From: Deltaproteobacteria bacterium | GTDB lineage: Bacteria; Desulfobacterota; Desulfuromonadia; Desulfuromonadales; Geopsychrobacteraceae | NCBI GenBank assembly: GCA_009993495.1 | Contig: JAACTI010000213.1 | Span: 1-6,966 of the forward strand | Direction: 5' to 3' | Length of the DNA: 6,966 bases | Shown here: piece by piece, positions 1 to 5,998 of the stretch | How the letters are laid out: each line of letters begins with the position of its first letter | Position numbering within the stretch: position 1 is the first letter of the stretch | Program-made: the position numbers and the translations under genes | The notes under the pieces: model-generated | What the model was told of the DNA's origin: nothing | What the model saw: the letters and a program-made list of their open reading frames with translations, nothing else | Database searches by the model: none

Positions 1-582
1 AAGGTGCGCGACAGCTACTATTCGCCGGAACTCAACAAGCTGGCCGAACTGAAAATCGCCGAAGCCCACTATCTGAATCAAGACTTCATCTCAGCGGCCA
101 TCAGTTATAGCGCCTTTGCCCAACAACACCCGCAAGACGAGCGCCTTAACGACGTCCTTTATTTTCTAGGTCTGTCTTACTACAAACAGATGCTCAGCAA
201 AGACCGGGATCAGACCATCACCAAAAATGCCCTGAGCGCCTTCGAGCAAATGCTGAGTCAATTTCCTGAAGATAAACGGACTGAAGAGGTCAGCTACCTC
301 AGCAAACGTTGCCGCAATCGTCTGGTCGAGCACGAAGTTTATGTGGGTCGTTACTACCTGCGTGCCGGCGAATATCAGGCGGCCATCAACCGCATCAGCC
401 AGGCCCTGAACGACTTTCCCAACTACTACTATCGCGATGAAGCTTTTTACTACCTGGGATCGGCCTATTTCAAAAATCACAATAAAAAGGCTGCCATCGC
501 AACATTCAACCAGCTGTTTGACCAGTTTCCCGGCAGCGAATATGTGCTGAAAGCACAATATTTCATGGAAAACAACAACTAA
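1..582 (+). CDS. bamD: Outer membrane protein assembly factor BamD-like TPR lipoprotein (5' partial)
   Basis: BamD is the essential periplasm-facing lipoprotein of the BAM complex, which folds beta-barrel proteins into the outer membrane. The frame is open from base 1 and ends at TAA 580-582, giving about 193 residues. Family members run to about 240-250, so the signal peptide, lipobox cysteine and part of the first TPR lie outside the window; the GTG at base 4 is probably internal. TPR-like helical pairs are visible: ELKIAEAHY...AAISYSAF, then VLYFLGLSYYKQM, then the hallmark HEVYVGRYYLRAGEYQAAINR, then DEAFYYLGSAYFKNHNKKAAIATF near the C-terminus. The HExYVGRxYxxxGxYxAAI stretch is what points to BamD rather than a generic TPR protein. 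It ends just after the last TPR (FMENNN), with no long extra C-terminal tail. No convincing terminator follows. What is seen is the TPR pattern and that motif; the complex assignment is from family knowledge. Confidence 0.85.
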   Translation, partial: KVRDSYYSPELNKLAELKIAEAHYLNQDFISAAISYSAFAQQHPQDERLNDVLYFLGLSYYKQMLSKDRDQTITKNALSAFEQMLSQFPEDKRTEEVSYLSKRCRNRLVEHEVYVGRYYLRAGEYQAAINRISQALNDFPNYYYRDEAFYYLGSAYFKNHNKKAAIATFNQLFDQFPGSEYVLKAQYFMENNN

Positions 583-680
583 AATCAGAAGATGCAACCC
601 ATTAAAAATACAGTAAAATATCTCGACCTCTTCGGGGGAATACCACGGATGATAAATTCAACCGCATGCCCTCTTTTCCC

Positions 681-709
681 TTGACTTGCGGCATACAGCA
701 TAATATAAA
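681..709 (+). promoter_or_regulatory. Sigma70-type promoter for the CoA-transferase
   Basis: TTGACT (681-686) matches the -35 consensus at five of six bases. TATAAA (704-709) matches the -10 at five of six. The spacer is exactly 17 bp (687-703). Transcription should start near 716, which gives a leader of about 170 nt before the ATG at 888. This is the best promoter-like sequence in the window. Confidence 0.75.
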
Positions 710-715
710 AAGCGT

Positions 716-728
716 CGTTATTATAACG
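716..728 (+). promoter_or_regulatory. Palindromic operator candidate at the predicted transcription start
   Basis: CGTTAT-T-ATAACG is a perfect 6-bp inverted repeat around one central base, starting about 7 bp after the -10 hexamer, so it would cover the +1 region. That is a classic repressor position. The binding protein is unknown. A 13-bp AT-rich palindrome could also arise by chance. Confidence 0.35.
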
Positions 729-872
729 TCATTTTACCAGCGCCTCCGGTGGCAACCATCTATCAAAGGGGCAGAGAGACACCAGACGCCGATTCAGCTA
801 TCGTTTTAAGATCGGTTCTGTTTCTGCTCCAAATTTTCGGTCGGTGCATAATTGCAACCCCGTTCCCTTCAT

Positions 873-879
873 AAGGAGG
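873..879 (+). promoter_or_regulatory. Shine-Dalgarno that fixes the CoA-transferase start
   Basis: AAGGAGG ends 8 nt before the ATG at 888. The frame is open further upstream to a TTG at 852, but that codon has no comparable ribosome binding site, and the SD itself lies inside the extended reading. ATG 888 is therefore the start. Confidence 0.9.
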
Positions 880-887
880 AGAGAGAA

Positions 888-2474
888 ATGTCCGATTTCG
901 GTACCCTGCAAGATCGCGTTCGTCGTAAGTCACTGCTCAGCAAAGTTTGTTCGGCAGATGACTGTATCAAGTACTTTAAAGACGGCCAGAATTTGATGTG
1001 GTCTGGCTTTACCCCCGCCGGCTACCCCAAAGAAGTACCTATTGCTCTGGCCAACCACGTTGAGGCCAACAAACTGCAAGGCAAGTTGCGTTTCAATCTG
1101 TTTATTGGTGCCTCCGTCGGTGCCGAAACGGAAGATCGCTGGGCAACCCTCGACATGATCGACCGGCGTTGGCCTTACCAAACCGGCAAAAACATTGCCA
1201 AGGGTATTAACGAAGGCCGAATCCGCATGGGTGACAAGCACCTCGGTCACTTTGCCCAGGATGCCGGTTACGGCTTTTACACCGAAAATGGTCGTTATGA
1301 CATCGGCATTATTGAAGTTTCTGCCATTACCGAAGACTGTGGCCTGGCCTTGACCACCTCCTGTGGCATCGTTGCCGAAGCTCTGAACCTGTGCGACAAG
1401 ATCATCATCGAAGTCAACACCGGGCAACCCTCGTTCGAAGGCATGCACGACATCCACATGCAGCAAAAGCCACCCCATCGCGCGCCTTTCTTGATCACGG
1501 CAGCCAACAGCCGTATAGGTACGCCCTATGTTCCCTGCGATCCCGACAAAATTGTCGCGATTGTCGAATCCAAACGGCGCGACAAGGGCCGTGCTTTCAC
1601 TGAGATGGACGACACCTCGGAAGCGATCGCCGGACACATCATGGAGTTCTTCGCCCACGAAATCAAAAGGGGTCGTCTGCCCGAAAATCTGCTGCCCCTG
1701 CAATCGGGCGTCGGTTCCATCGCCAACGCCGTCGTCGGTGGCCTGGCCAAGGGGCCCTTCCACAACCTGTCGGTGTATACCGAGGTGCTGCAAGACACCA
1801 TGCTCGACTTCTTTGACGGCGGCAACCTGCTCTGTGCCTCGTCCTGCTCCCTGTCCCTGTCGGAAACCGAAGGCTTCCCGCGCTTCTTTGACAACTGGGA
1901 AAAGTATTTCAGCAAAATCACCTTGCGCCCGCTCTCCATCTCCAATGCTCCGGAGCCGATTCGGCGTCTGGGTTGTATCGCCATGAACACCCCGGTCGAG
2001 TTTGACATTTATGCTCACGCCAACTCGACCCTGGTCGGTGGTACCCGCATGATCAACGGCCTCGGCGGTTCAGGCGACTTCCTGCGCAACGGTTACCTGA
2101 AAATTATGCACACCCCGTCGACTCGGCCGTCAAAAACCGACCCGCGTGGTATCACCTGTGTGGTTCCCAAGGCTCCACATATTGACCACACCGAGCACGA
2201 CCTCGACGTGCTGGTCACCGAGCAGGGCCTTGCTGACCTGCGCGGCCTGGCGCCGAAAGATCGCGCCAAGGTCATCATTGAGAAGTGCGGCCATCCGGAC
2301 TACCGCCCGATCCTGACCGATTACTTAGAAATGGCCAAAAAAGAAACCCTGGCCAAAGGGATTGGTCACGAGCCCCAGTTGTTTGACCGTGCCTTCAAGA
2401 TGCAGTTGAACCTGGCGCAAAATGGCACCATGAAAATCAAAAACTGGGACATCAAAGTCGATCTCTGCGAATAA
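888..2474 (+). CDS. Acetyl-CoA hydrolase/transferase family; probable succinyl-CoA:acetate CoA-transferase
   Basis: Predicted cytoplasmic enzyme of 528 residues, the usual full length. Members move CoA between succinyl-CoA and acetate (acetyl-CoA + succinate as products), replacing succinyl-CoA synthetase in the citric acid cycle of acetate-oxidising Desulfuromonadales and, as AarC, of acetic acid bacteria. Visible landmarks: the N-terminal CoA-transferase half with WSGFTPAGYPKEVP and FNLFIGASVGAETEDRWA; the oxyanion/CoA-site loop QSGVG (272-276) followed by ANAVVGGL; the catalytic glutamate E299 in YTEVLQD, close to Glu294 of AarC; the glycine loop GLGGSGDF (391-398); and the C-terminal VVTEQGLADLRG-like segment (here LVTEQGLADLRGLAPKDRA). 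All key residues are present. The gene has its own promoter and terminator, so it appears monocistronic. Substrate specificity is inferred from the family; a pure acetyl-CoA hydrolase, or use of propionate or butyrate, cannot be excluded from sequence alone. Confidence 0.92.
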   Translation: MSDFGTLQDRVRRKSLLSKVCSADDCIKYFKDGQNLMWSGFTPAGYPKEVPIALANHVEANKLQGKLRFNLFIGASVGAETEDRWATLDMIDRRWPYQTGKNIAKGINEGRIRMGDKHLGHFAQDAGYGFYTENGRYDIGIIEVSAITEDCGLALTTSCGIVAEALNLCDKIIIEVNTGQPSFEGMHDIHMQQKPPHRAPFLITAANSRIGTPYVPCDPDKIVAIVESKRRDKGRAFTEMDDTSEAIAGHIMEFFAHEIKRGRLPENLLPLQSGVGSIANAVVGGLAKGPFHNLSVYTEVLQDTMLDFFDGGNLLCASSCSLSLSETEGFPRFFDNWEKYFSKITLRPLSISNAPEPIRRLGCIAMNTPVEFDIYAHANSTLVGGTRMINGLGGSGDFLRNGYLKIMHTPSTRPSKTDPRGITCVVPKAPHIDHTEHDLDVLVTEQGLADLRGLAPKDRAKVIIEKCGHPDYRPILTDYLEMAKKETLAKGIGHEPQLFDRAFKMQLNLAQNGTMKIKNWDIKVDLCE

Positions 2475-2493
2475 CAGATTCAACCCGCAATGC

Positions 2494-2527
2494 ACAAAGC
2501 CCCGCCGATTCTTCGGCGGGGCTTTGT
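2494..2527. terminator. Rho-independent, probably bidirectional terminator
   Basis: A perfect 15-bp stem (2494-2508 with 2513-2527) closes on a 4-nt TTCT loop, with a GC-rich core and an A-rich foot pairing with a TTT run. It begins 19 nt after the CoA-transferase stop. On the other strand it lies about 75 nt past the thioesterase stop. Because the AAA/TTT foot is symmetrical, it can serve both convergent transcripts, although the unpaired U-tract on either side is short. Confidence 0.88.
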
Positions 2528-2537
2528 TATGGAAAAA

Positions 2538-2564
2538 GTAGGGGCAGACCCCCGTGCCTGCCCG
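2538..2564. repeat. REP-like extragenic inverted repeat
   Basis: GGGCAG (2542-2547) and CTGCCC (2558-2563) form a 6-bp stem around ACCCCCGTGC, within a GTAGGGGCAG...CTGCCCGG context. The shape GTAGGGGC-(N)-CCCCCGTG-(N)-GCCC resembles short dispersed palindromes that I recall from many bacterial intergenic regions. Only one copy is present here, so its repeat status cannot be shown from this window. It lies between the terminator and the end of the thioesterase gene and is not needed by either. Confidence 0.45.
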
Positions 2565-2600
2565 GTTCTCTGCATGGCACTACGGGATTGGTCTTGCCCA

Positions 2601-3023
2601 TCAGCACCCAGGATCAAGGCAGAAAACCTCGACTTCGGCCTCTGCCATCAGGCTGTCGGCAACCTCCAGCCGCGCCTGAACCCTGTAGAGCTTACGTCGA
2701 ACCTCAATGATGCGGGCGCTAACTGCGACCAGGCTGCCCACCGGCACGGGTTTGCGGTAGCGCACATGGATAGTGGCGGTGACAAATTGCTCACCCCGCC
2801 CACGACAGGCATAAATGGCAGCTTCGTCAAGCAGGGTGGCCAGAATGCCGCCGTGAACCACCCGCTGCCAGCCGGCAAAACGCTCATCCAGTACCAATTG
2901 ACAAGCAGCAGTGCCCACCACAGAGTCAATTTCAAACCTGGCGTGCAGGCCAATGGGATTGTCGGCCCCGCAGGCAAAACATCCGGCGTCGGCCGCAACC
3001 GACAGATTCTGAGTCTCAGCCAT
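2601..3023 (-). CDS. PaaI/4HBT-type hotdog-fold thioesterase
   Basis: Small hotdog-fold protein, 140 residues from the chosen start. Members hydrolyse acyl-CoA or aryl-CoA thioesters in the cytoplasm as dimers or tetramers. Evidence: an N-terminal CFACGxDNPIGLHARF motif (15-30), common in PaaI-like thioesterases, and the active-site segment VVHGGILATLLDEA (55-68) with H57-G-G and acidic D66/E67. After it come the alternating beta-strand patterns TATIHVRYRKPVPVG and YRVQARLEV. The ATG at 3023 overlaps the upstream ugd stop by 8 nt (ATGGCTGA), implying translational coupling. Longer in-frame starts exist at ATG 3044 and GTG 3062, overlapping ugd by 29 and 47 nt; none has a strong Shine-Dalgarno, so the choice rests on minimal overlap and motif position. 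The natural substrate is unknown, and pairing with ugd does not reveal it. Confidence 0.82.
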   Translation of the reverse strand: MAETQNLSVAADAGCFACGADNPIGLHARFEIDSVVGTAACQLVLDERFAGWQRVVHGGILATLLDEAAIYACRGRGEQFVTATIHVRYRKPVPVGSLVAVSARIIEVRRKLYRVQARLEVADSLMAEAEVEVFCLDPGC

Positions 3024-4356
3024 GGCACCGGCCAACGCCAACATATTCAAATCCCGCTTCACGCATCAGCGCCGGCTCATACTGGTTGCGGCCATCAATA
3101 ATAACGCGCTGTTGCATCAGCCGTTTCATCGCATCGAGATCGGGATTGCGGAAGGGTTTCCATTCCGTCACCAGCAGTAAGGCCGCTACGCCCGGCAAAG
3201 CATCATATTGATGGTTGGCCAAAATCAGTTTTCCCTCGCTAAACCATGTTTGCGGCAATTCGTTGCGGGCAGACTCCATCGCCACCGGATCATAGGCCCG
3301 CACGCTCGCACCGGCAGCTATCAAAGCCGTCAGCAAAACCTTGGAGGGCGCTTCACGCATATCATCGGTGCCGGGTTTGAAAGAGAGCCCCCAAACACCA
3401 AAAGTCAAACCACTTAAATCAGAGCCAAAGCGTTTCCTGACCTGCTGCGCCAGCCAGGTTTTCTGGGTTGCGTTACGTTTTTCAACGGCCTTGAGCAGAT
3501 GCGCATCAAACGCAATCCCGTCGGCCATACGAATCAACGCCTGAACATCTTTGGGAAAACAGGAACCGCCATAACCGCAACCGGGGTAAATAAACGCCAG
3601 GCCAATGCGCGAATCAGCGCCTATCCCCTTGCGCACATTTTCGACATCGACACCAAGTTTTTCACACAGGTTGGCAATTTCGTTAATAAAACTGATTTTG
3701 GTCGCCAACATGGAATTGGCGGCATACTTGGTCATTTCGGCATCGCGCACCCCCATAAACAGGGTTCGTTCATGGTTGCGATTGAAGGGCGCATAGAGAC
3801 GTCGCATCAGGGTGCGGGCTTGCTCAGAATCGCTGCCGATTATGACCCGATCCGGCTTCATGAAATCGTCAATCGCCGCGCCCTCTTTCAGGAACTCGGG
3901 GTTACTCACCACATCAAAGTCGATCTCAACTCCCCGCTGATCCAACTGTCCCTGAATGGTTTTACGCACCAGTTCCGCGGTGCCCACCGGTACCGTCGAC
4001 TTGTCGACAATCACCGCATAACCCGTAAGCAAATCGCCGATGTGGCGCGCAACCGCCTGCACATAGCGGAGATCAGCTGAACCGTCTTCACCCGGCGGAG
4101 TGCCCACGGCAATAAAAAAGATTTCACAATCGTCGAGGCCTTCGGCCAGCCTGGACGTAAAACTCAGGCGCTTTTCAGCTACATTGCGTAACACCATGGC
4201 TTCAAGGCCGGGCTCATAAATCGGCAGAACCCCCCGCAACAATCCCTCAATTTTCGCCTGGTCAACATCAACACAGGTCACCTGGTTCCCCATTTCGGCA
4301 AAGCAGGTTCCCGTTACCAGCCCAACATAACCGGTACCAATCACAGTCAATTTCAT
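3016..4356 (-). CDS. ugd: UDP-glucose 6-dehydrogenase
   Basis: Oxidises UDP-glucose to UDP-glucuronate with two NAD+, supplying precursors for capsule, exopolysaccharide or LPS sugars in the cytoplasm. The protein is 446 residues, normal for the family. Seen in order: the Rossmann NAD-binding start VIGTGYVGLVTG (5-16); VDKSTVPVGT (118-126); SNPEFLKEGAAIDDF (151-165); EMTKYAANSMLATKISFINE with conserved K210 and N214; the catalytic cysteine C266 in GYGGSCFPKD; FKPGTDDMREAPS in the C-terminal UDP-binding half; and DGRN (421-424). All catalytic landmarks are intact. ATG 4356 has a moderate GGGGA ribosome binding site a few bases upstream. It is the first gene of a two-gene unit with the overlapping thioesterase. 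No glycosyltransferases or other sugar genes are visible alongside, so the polysaccharide served is unknown. A related NAD-dependent sugar dehydrogenase (GDP-mannose or UDP-ManNAc) is less likely given the motifs. Confidence 0.95.
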   Translation of the reverse strand: MKLTVIGTGYVGLVTGTCFAEMGNQVTCVDVDQAKIEGLLRGVLPIYEPGLEAMVLRNVAEKRLSFTSRLAEGLDDCEIFFIAVGTPPGEDGSADLRYVQAVARHIGDLLTGYAVIVDKSTVPVGTAELVRKTIQGQLDQRGVEIDFDVVSNPEFLKEGAAIDDFMKPDRVIIGSDSEQARTLMRRLYAPFNRNHERTLFMGVRDAEMTKYAANSMLATKISFINEIANLCEKLGVDVENVRKGIGADSRIGLAFIYPGCGYGGSCFPKDVQALIRMADGIAFDAHLLKAVEKRNATQKTWLAQQVRKRFGSDLSGLTFGVWGLSFKPGTDDMREAPSKVLLTALIAAGASVRAYDPVAMESARNELPQTWFSEGKLILANHQYDALPGVAALLLVTEWKPFRNPDLDAMKRLMQQRVIIDGRNQYEPALMREAGFEYVGVGRCHG

Positions 4357-4457
4357 TTTATCCCCGTTTTTTCTTGAAATTGTTGAAAGTTAAAAGGTCA
4401 GCAGATTAGTACGACGTTACGCTATCCTTGTCGCAATCGATAAAATTCAGGTTGGAC

Positions 4458-4486
4458 AGTATCACAGTTTCCACCAGTTTTCTCAA
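4458..4486 (-). promoter_or_regulatory. Candidate promoter for ugd-thioesterase
   Basis: Reading the minus strand, TTGAGA (4486-4481) is followed after 17 bp by GATACT (4463-4458), preceded by TG one base upstream as in extended -10 promoters. Matches are five of six and four of six. It lies about 100 bp before the ugd start in a 266-bp gap (4357-4622) that holds no gene. The spacer also contains two similar tracts, GAAAACTGG and GGAAACTGTG, about one helical turn apart, which may be a binding site or chance. Confidence 0.45.
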
Positions 4487-4622
4487 CACCAGCACAGGTG
4501 CTTTGTCGTTTTTCATAAAACAGGTACAGCATTTTGACTTTATGGCTTAAGCCCCAGTTTTGACTATTATCCTGAGAGAGGAACGGGGTGAAATGAGAGG
4601 TAAAAATGCTTAACCCGCACGT

Positions 4623-5840
4623 CTACCTTGCAGTGATTTCAACTCCCTCGGGGTAGAGTCGCGGAAAGTAATAACCCACGACGCCGACGGGGAAGTTAAG
4701 TCGAACCGGGCCCTTTTCCGTGTCGGCATTCAGCAGTTTTTTATCCAGCAAACCCTTAAGGATACGGCGTGCAGTCCGTTCCGGTCGTCCGGTGATACGG
4801 GTCGCTTCGCCACGCGGGACTTCTCCGCGCAATAACACGTCTCTGAGCAAGTAGGCGGCCTCAAGCGTCAATTCACCCTGGCTGACCTGCCGTTCCACAT
4901 ATCCGCTCAATCTTTTCTGCAATCCGTCGAGATCCAGCAAGCTGGACATGAAATCAATCTGATCCAGTGCAGTTTGCAGGAAGAAGGTGCAGAAACCCGT
5001 AAGGCCCCGGTTCGAAAGATTGCCGCGTCCGTCTACTTCGCCCTGCCTGTGAGCATCGGCACCGGCCAGAGCCCTCAGGTAGGCCTCACGATTGCGTGCG
5101 AAGCCGCGTGAAACAGCCCATAAGCCATGACCGCCAATTTGGGCTTTGATCAAATAGGCATGGCTGAACAGGCGTGTCACCCGGCCATTACCATCCAGGA
5201 ACGGGTGAATCCAGGCCAGGCGATGGTGGGATGCCGCCGCCGCAATGACTTTATTGACAGCACTCAGTCGTGAGGGGTTGTAAGCTGCCTGAAAACGCGT
5301 GAGGAAGTCAGGCAGGTCTTTGAAAGCCGGGGCAATGTGGCGACCGACTGTAACTTCATCTTGTCTTAGCATGCCGGGAATGACCTTCTTACTCGCGCCA
5401 GCCGGAGTTTGAACCGGACAGAAGTCCTCAGGCAGGCGTGCATAAAACTCCCTGTGAACCCGGCAAAGAAATGCCTGCGCGCAGATGTCTTCATTCGGGT
5501 TCGTTTGCAACCAGCTTTCAATCCGTTGTTGCACCTCGATGTGGGCTGCGCTCTCCATTTGCAGCGCCCGCATTGCCGGATCGTGAGAATAGTCCTTTTC
5601 CAGCGCTCGTTCTATGTCGACAGGGTGAGTGTTGTGCCCTTCGATCAGGTTAGAGTAGTAGCTGTTCATAGATCGAACCAGTTCGACAACCGTCCTTCTG
5701 GTCAAAGGGTGCAGGGCTGTGCTCAGGGCTGCTGAGCGCCGGACAACTTCGATAGCAAGATCCGTCAGGCTGGAATCAATGGCAGAGGGCAGCATCGGTT
5801 CCATCTGGGAGATGCTATCATGTCTGACTTTAGTAGCCAT
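4623..5840 (-). CDS. Fic family protein, class II, with C-terminal winged helix (probable protein AMP-transferase)
   Basis: Fic enzymes transfer AMP (sometimes other phosphate-containing groups) from a nucleotide onto hydroxyl side chains of target proteins. This 405-residue protein has the complete active-site motif HPFLDGNGRVTR (212-223), including catalytic H212, D216, N218 and R220. Upstream lies the inhibitory helix motif SNLIEG (63-68), matching (S/T)xxxE(G/N) with inhibitory glutamate E67, so it is a class II Fic that restrains itself and needs no separate antitoxin. A beta-hairpin flap resembling IPGMLRQDEVTVGRH (154-168) would position the target. Residues about 325-372 look like a winged helix-turn-helix (LTLEAAYLLRDVLLRGEVPRGEATRITGRPERTARRILKGLLDKKLL), common in the larger COG3177-type members. 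ATG 5840 has only a weak Shine-Dalgarno; M13 and M16 are less likely alternatives. The gene stands alone, with an AT-rich, repeat-containing upstream gap. Target protein and biological role are unknown. Confidence 0.92.
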   Translation of the reverse strand: MATKVRHDSISQMEPMLPSAIDSSLTDLAIEVVRRSAALSTALHPLTRRTVVELVRSMNSYYSNLIEGHNTHPVDIERALEKDYSHDPAMRALQMESAAHIEVQQRIESWLQTNPNEDICAQAFLCRVHREFYARLPEDFCPVQTPAGASKKVIPGMLRQDEVTVGRHIAPAFKDLPDFLTRFQAAYNPSRLSAVNKVIAAAASHHRLAWIHPFLDGNGRVTRLFSHAYLIKAQIGGHGLWAVSRGFARNREAYLRALAGADAHRQGEVDGRGNLSNRGLTGFCTFFLQTALDQIDFMSSLLDLDGLQKRLSGYVERQVSQGELTLEAAYLLRDVLLRGEVPRGEATRITGRPERTARRILKGLLDKKLLNADTEKGPVRLNFPVGVVGYYFPRLYPEGVEITAR

Positions 5841-5858
5841 GCAGGTCGATTTCTTTAA

Positions 5859-5885
5859 TTTTGGCCGATATTTTGGCCGGTATTT
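5859..5885. repeat. Tandem 12-bp direct repeat, copies A and B (operator candidate)
   Basis: On the + strand TTTTGGCCGATA (5859-5870) is followed immediately by TTTTGGCCGGTA (5871-5882), one mismatch apart, then TTT. The pair begins 19 bp before the Fic start codon, so it would lie in the 5' leader or over the early transcript. Adjacent 12-bp units place the protein contacts roughly one helical turn apart. Confidence 0.7.
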
Positions 5886-5947
5886 ATTTTCAAATAGTTG
5901 ATATATGTTATAAGTTTACTGCGATATCATCTTTATAGCAATGTATT

Positions 5948-5970
5948 TTTTGGCCGATATTTTGCCAGTT
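5948..5970. repeat. Distal copy C of the 12-bp repeat with degenerate partner D
   Basis: TTTTGGCCGATA (5948-5959) is identical to copy A, 89 bp away, and the identity runs on through TTTT to 16 bp. It is followed by TTTTG-CCAGTT (5960-5970), which looks like a decayed second unit lacking one G. The repeated pair-then-pair arrangement around an AT-rich core suggests a protein-binding array rather than chance. Confidence 0.65.
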
Positions 5971-5998
5971 GGATATTCAATAAAATCAGAATCCGTCG

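Larger units (their letters stand above)
583..887 (+). other. Intergenic region and long 5' leader before the CoA-transferase
   Basis: These 305 bases hold no credible gene. The left part (583-680) is AT-rich, with one weak 4-bp hairpin around a TTCG loop (627-638) and no U-run, so it is a poor terminator. The middle holds a strong sigma70-type promoter and a palindrome (entered separately). The right part (about 716-887) would be a roughly 170-nt untranslated leader. I compared it by eye with GEMM (c-di-GMP), glycine, TPP and fluoride riboswitch consensus and saw no match. An 11-codon ORF at 648-683 lies upstream of the predicted transcription start and is unlikely to be a leader peptide. 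Confidence 0.6.
5841..5998 (-). promoter_or_regulatory. AT-rich promoter region of the Fic gene
   Basis: This 158-bp gap is much richer in A and T than the flanking genes. On the minus strand it offers several -10-like hexamers, TATAAA (5937-5932) and TATAAC (5912-5907), but no good paired -35. If TATAAA is the -10, the right-hand repeat copy (5948-5963) falls over the -35 region. No terminator for the upstream PHP gene is evident, so read-through from it is possible. Confidence 0.45.

Noticed and set aside
627..638. Hairpin after bamD (CCTC-TTCG-GGGG)
   Set aside because: Only 4 bp including one wobble pair, and no U-run follows, so it is not a credible terminator.
748..766. Sigma54 promoter candidate (TGGCAACC...) in the CoA-transferase leader
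   Set aside because: The -24 part is partial and the GC of the -12 element is absent; the sigma70 promoter upstream is far better.
731..810. Possible GEMM or other riboswitch, suggested by a GCCTCCGG-like string in the leader
   Set aside because: Only that short string resembles GEMM. The remaining conserved bases and the paired regions are missing.
930..2018. Long 362-codon open frame on the minus strand inside the CoA-transferase gene
   Set aside because: It lies wholly antisense to a gene with clear family motifs. Its translation shows no recognisable domain and it arises from the codon bias of the real gene.
2490..3101. Plus-strand open frame of 203 codons
   Set aside because: It reads through the terminator stem, the REP-like repeat and the antisense of the thioesterase and ugd; no family features and no ribosome binding site.
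3499..4080. Plus-strand 193-codon frame within ugd
   Set aside because: Antisense shadow of a fully conserved dehydrogenase.
4544..4553. GGCTTAAGCC palindrome downstream of fic
   Set aside because: A 10-bp palindrome with no loop and no U-tract; not a terminator, and too short to assign as an operator.
5859..5970. CRISPR-like repeats upstream of fic
   Set aside because: Units are 12 bp, two are directly adjacent with no spacer, and there are no cas genes; an operator array fits better.
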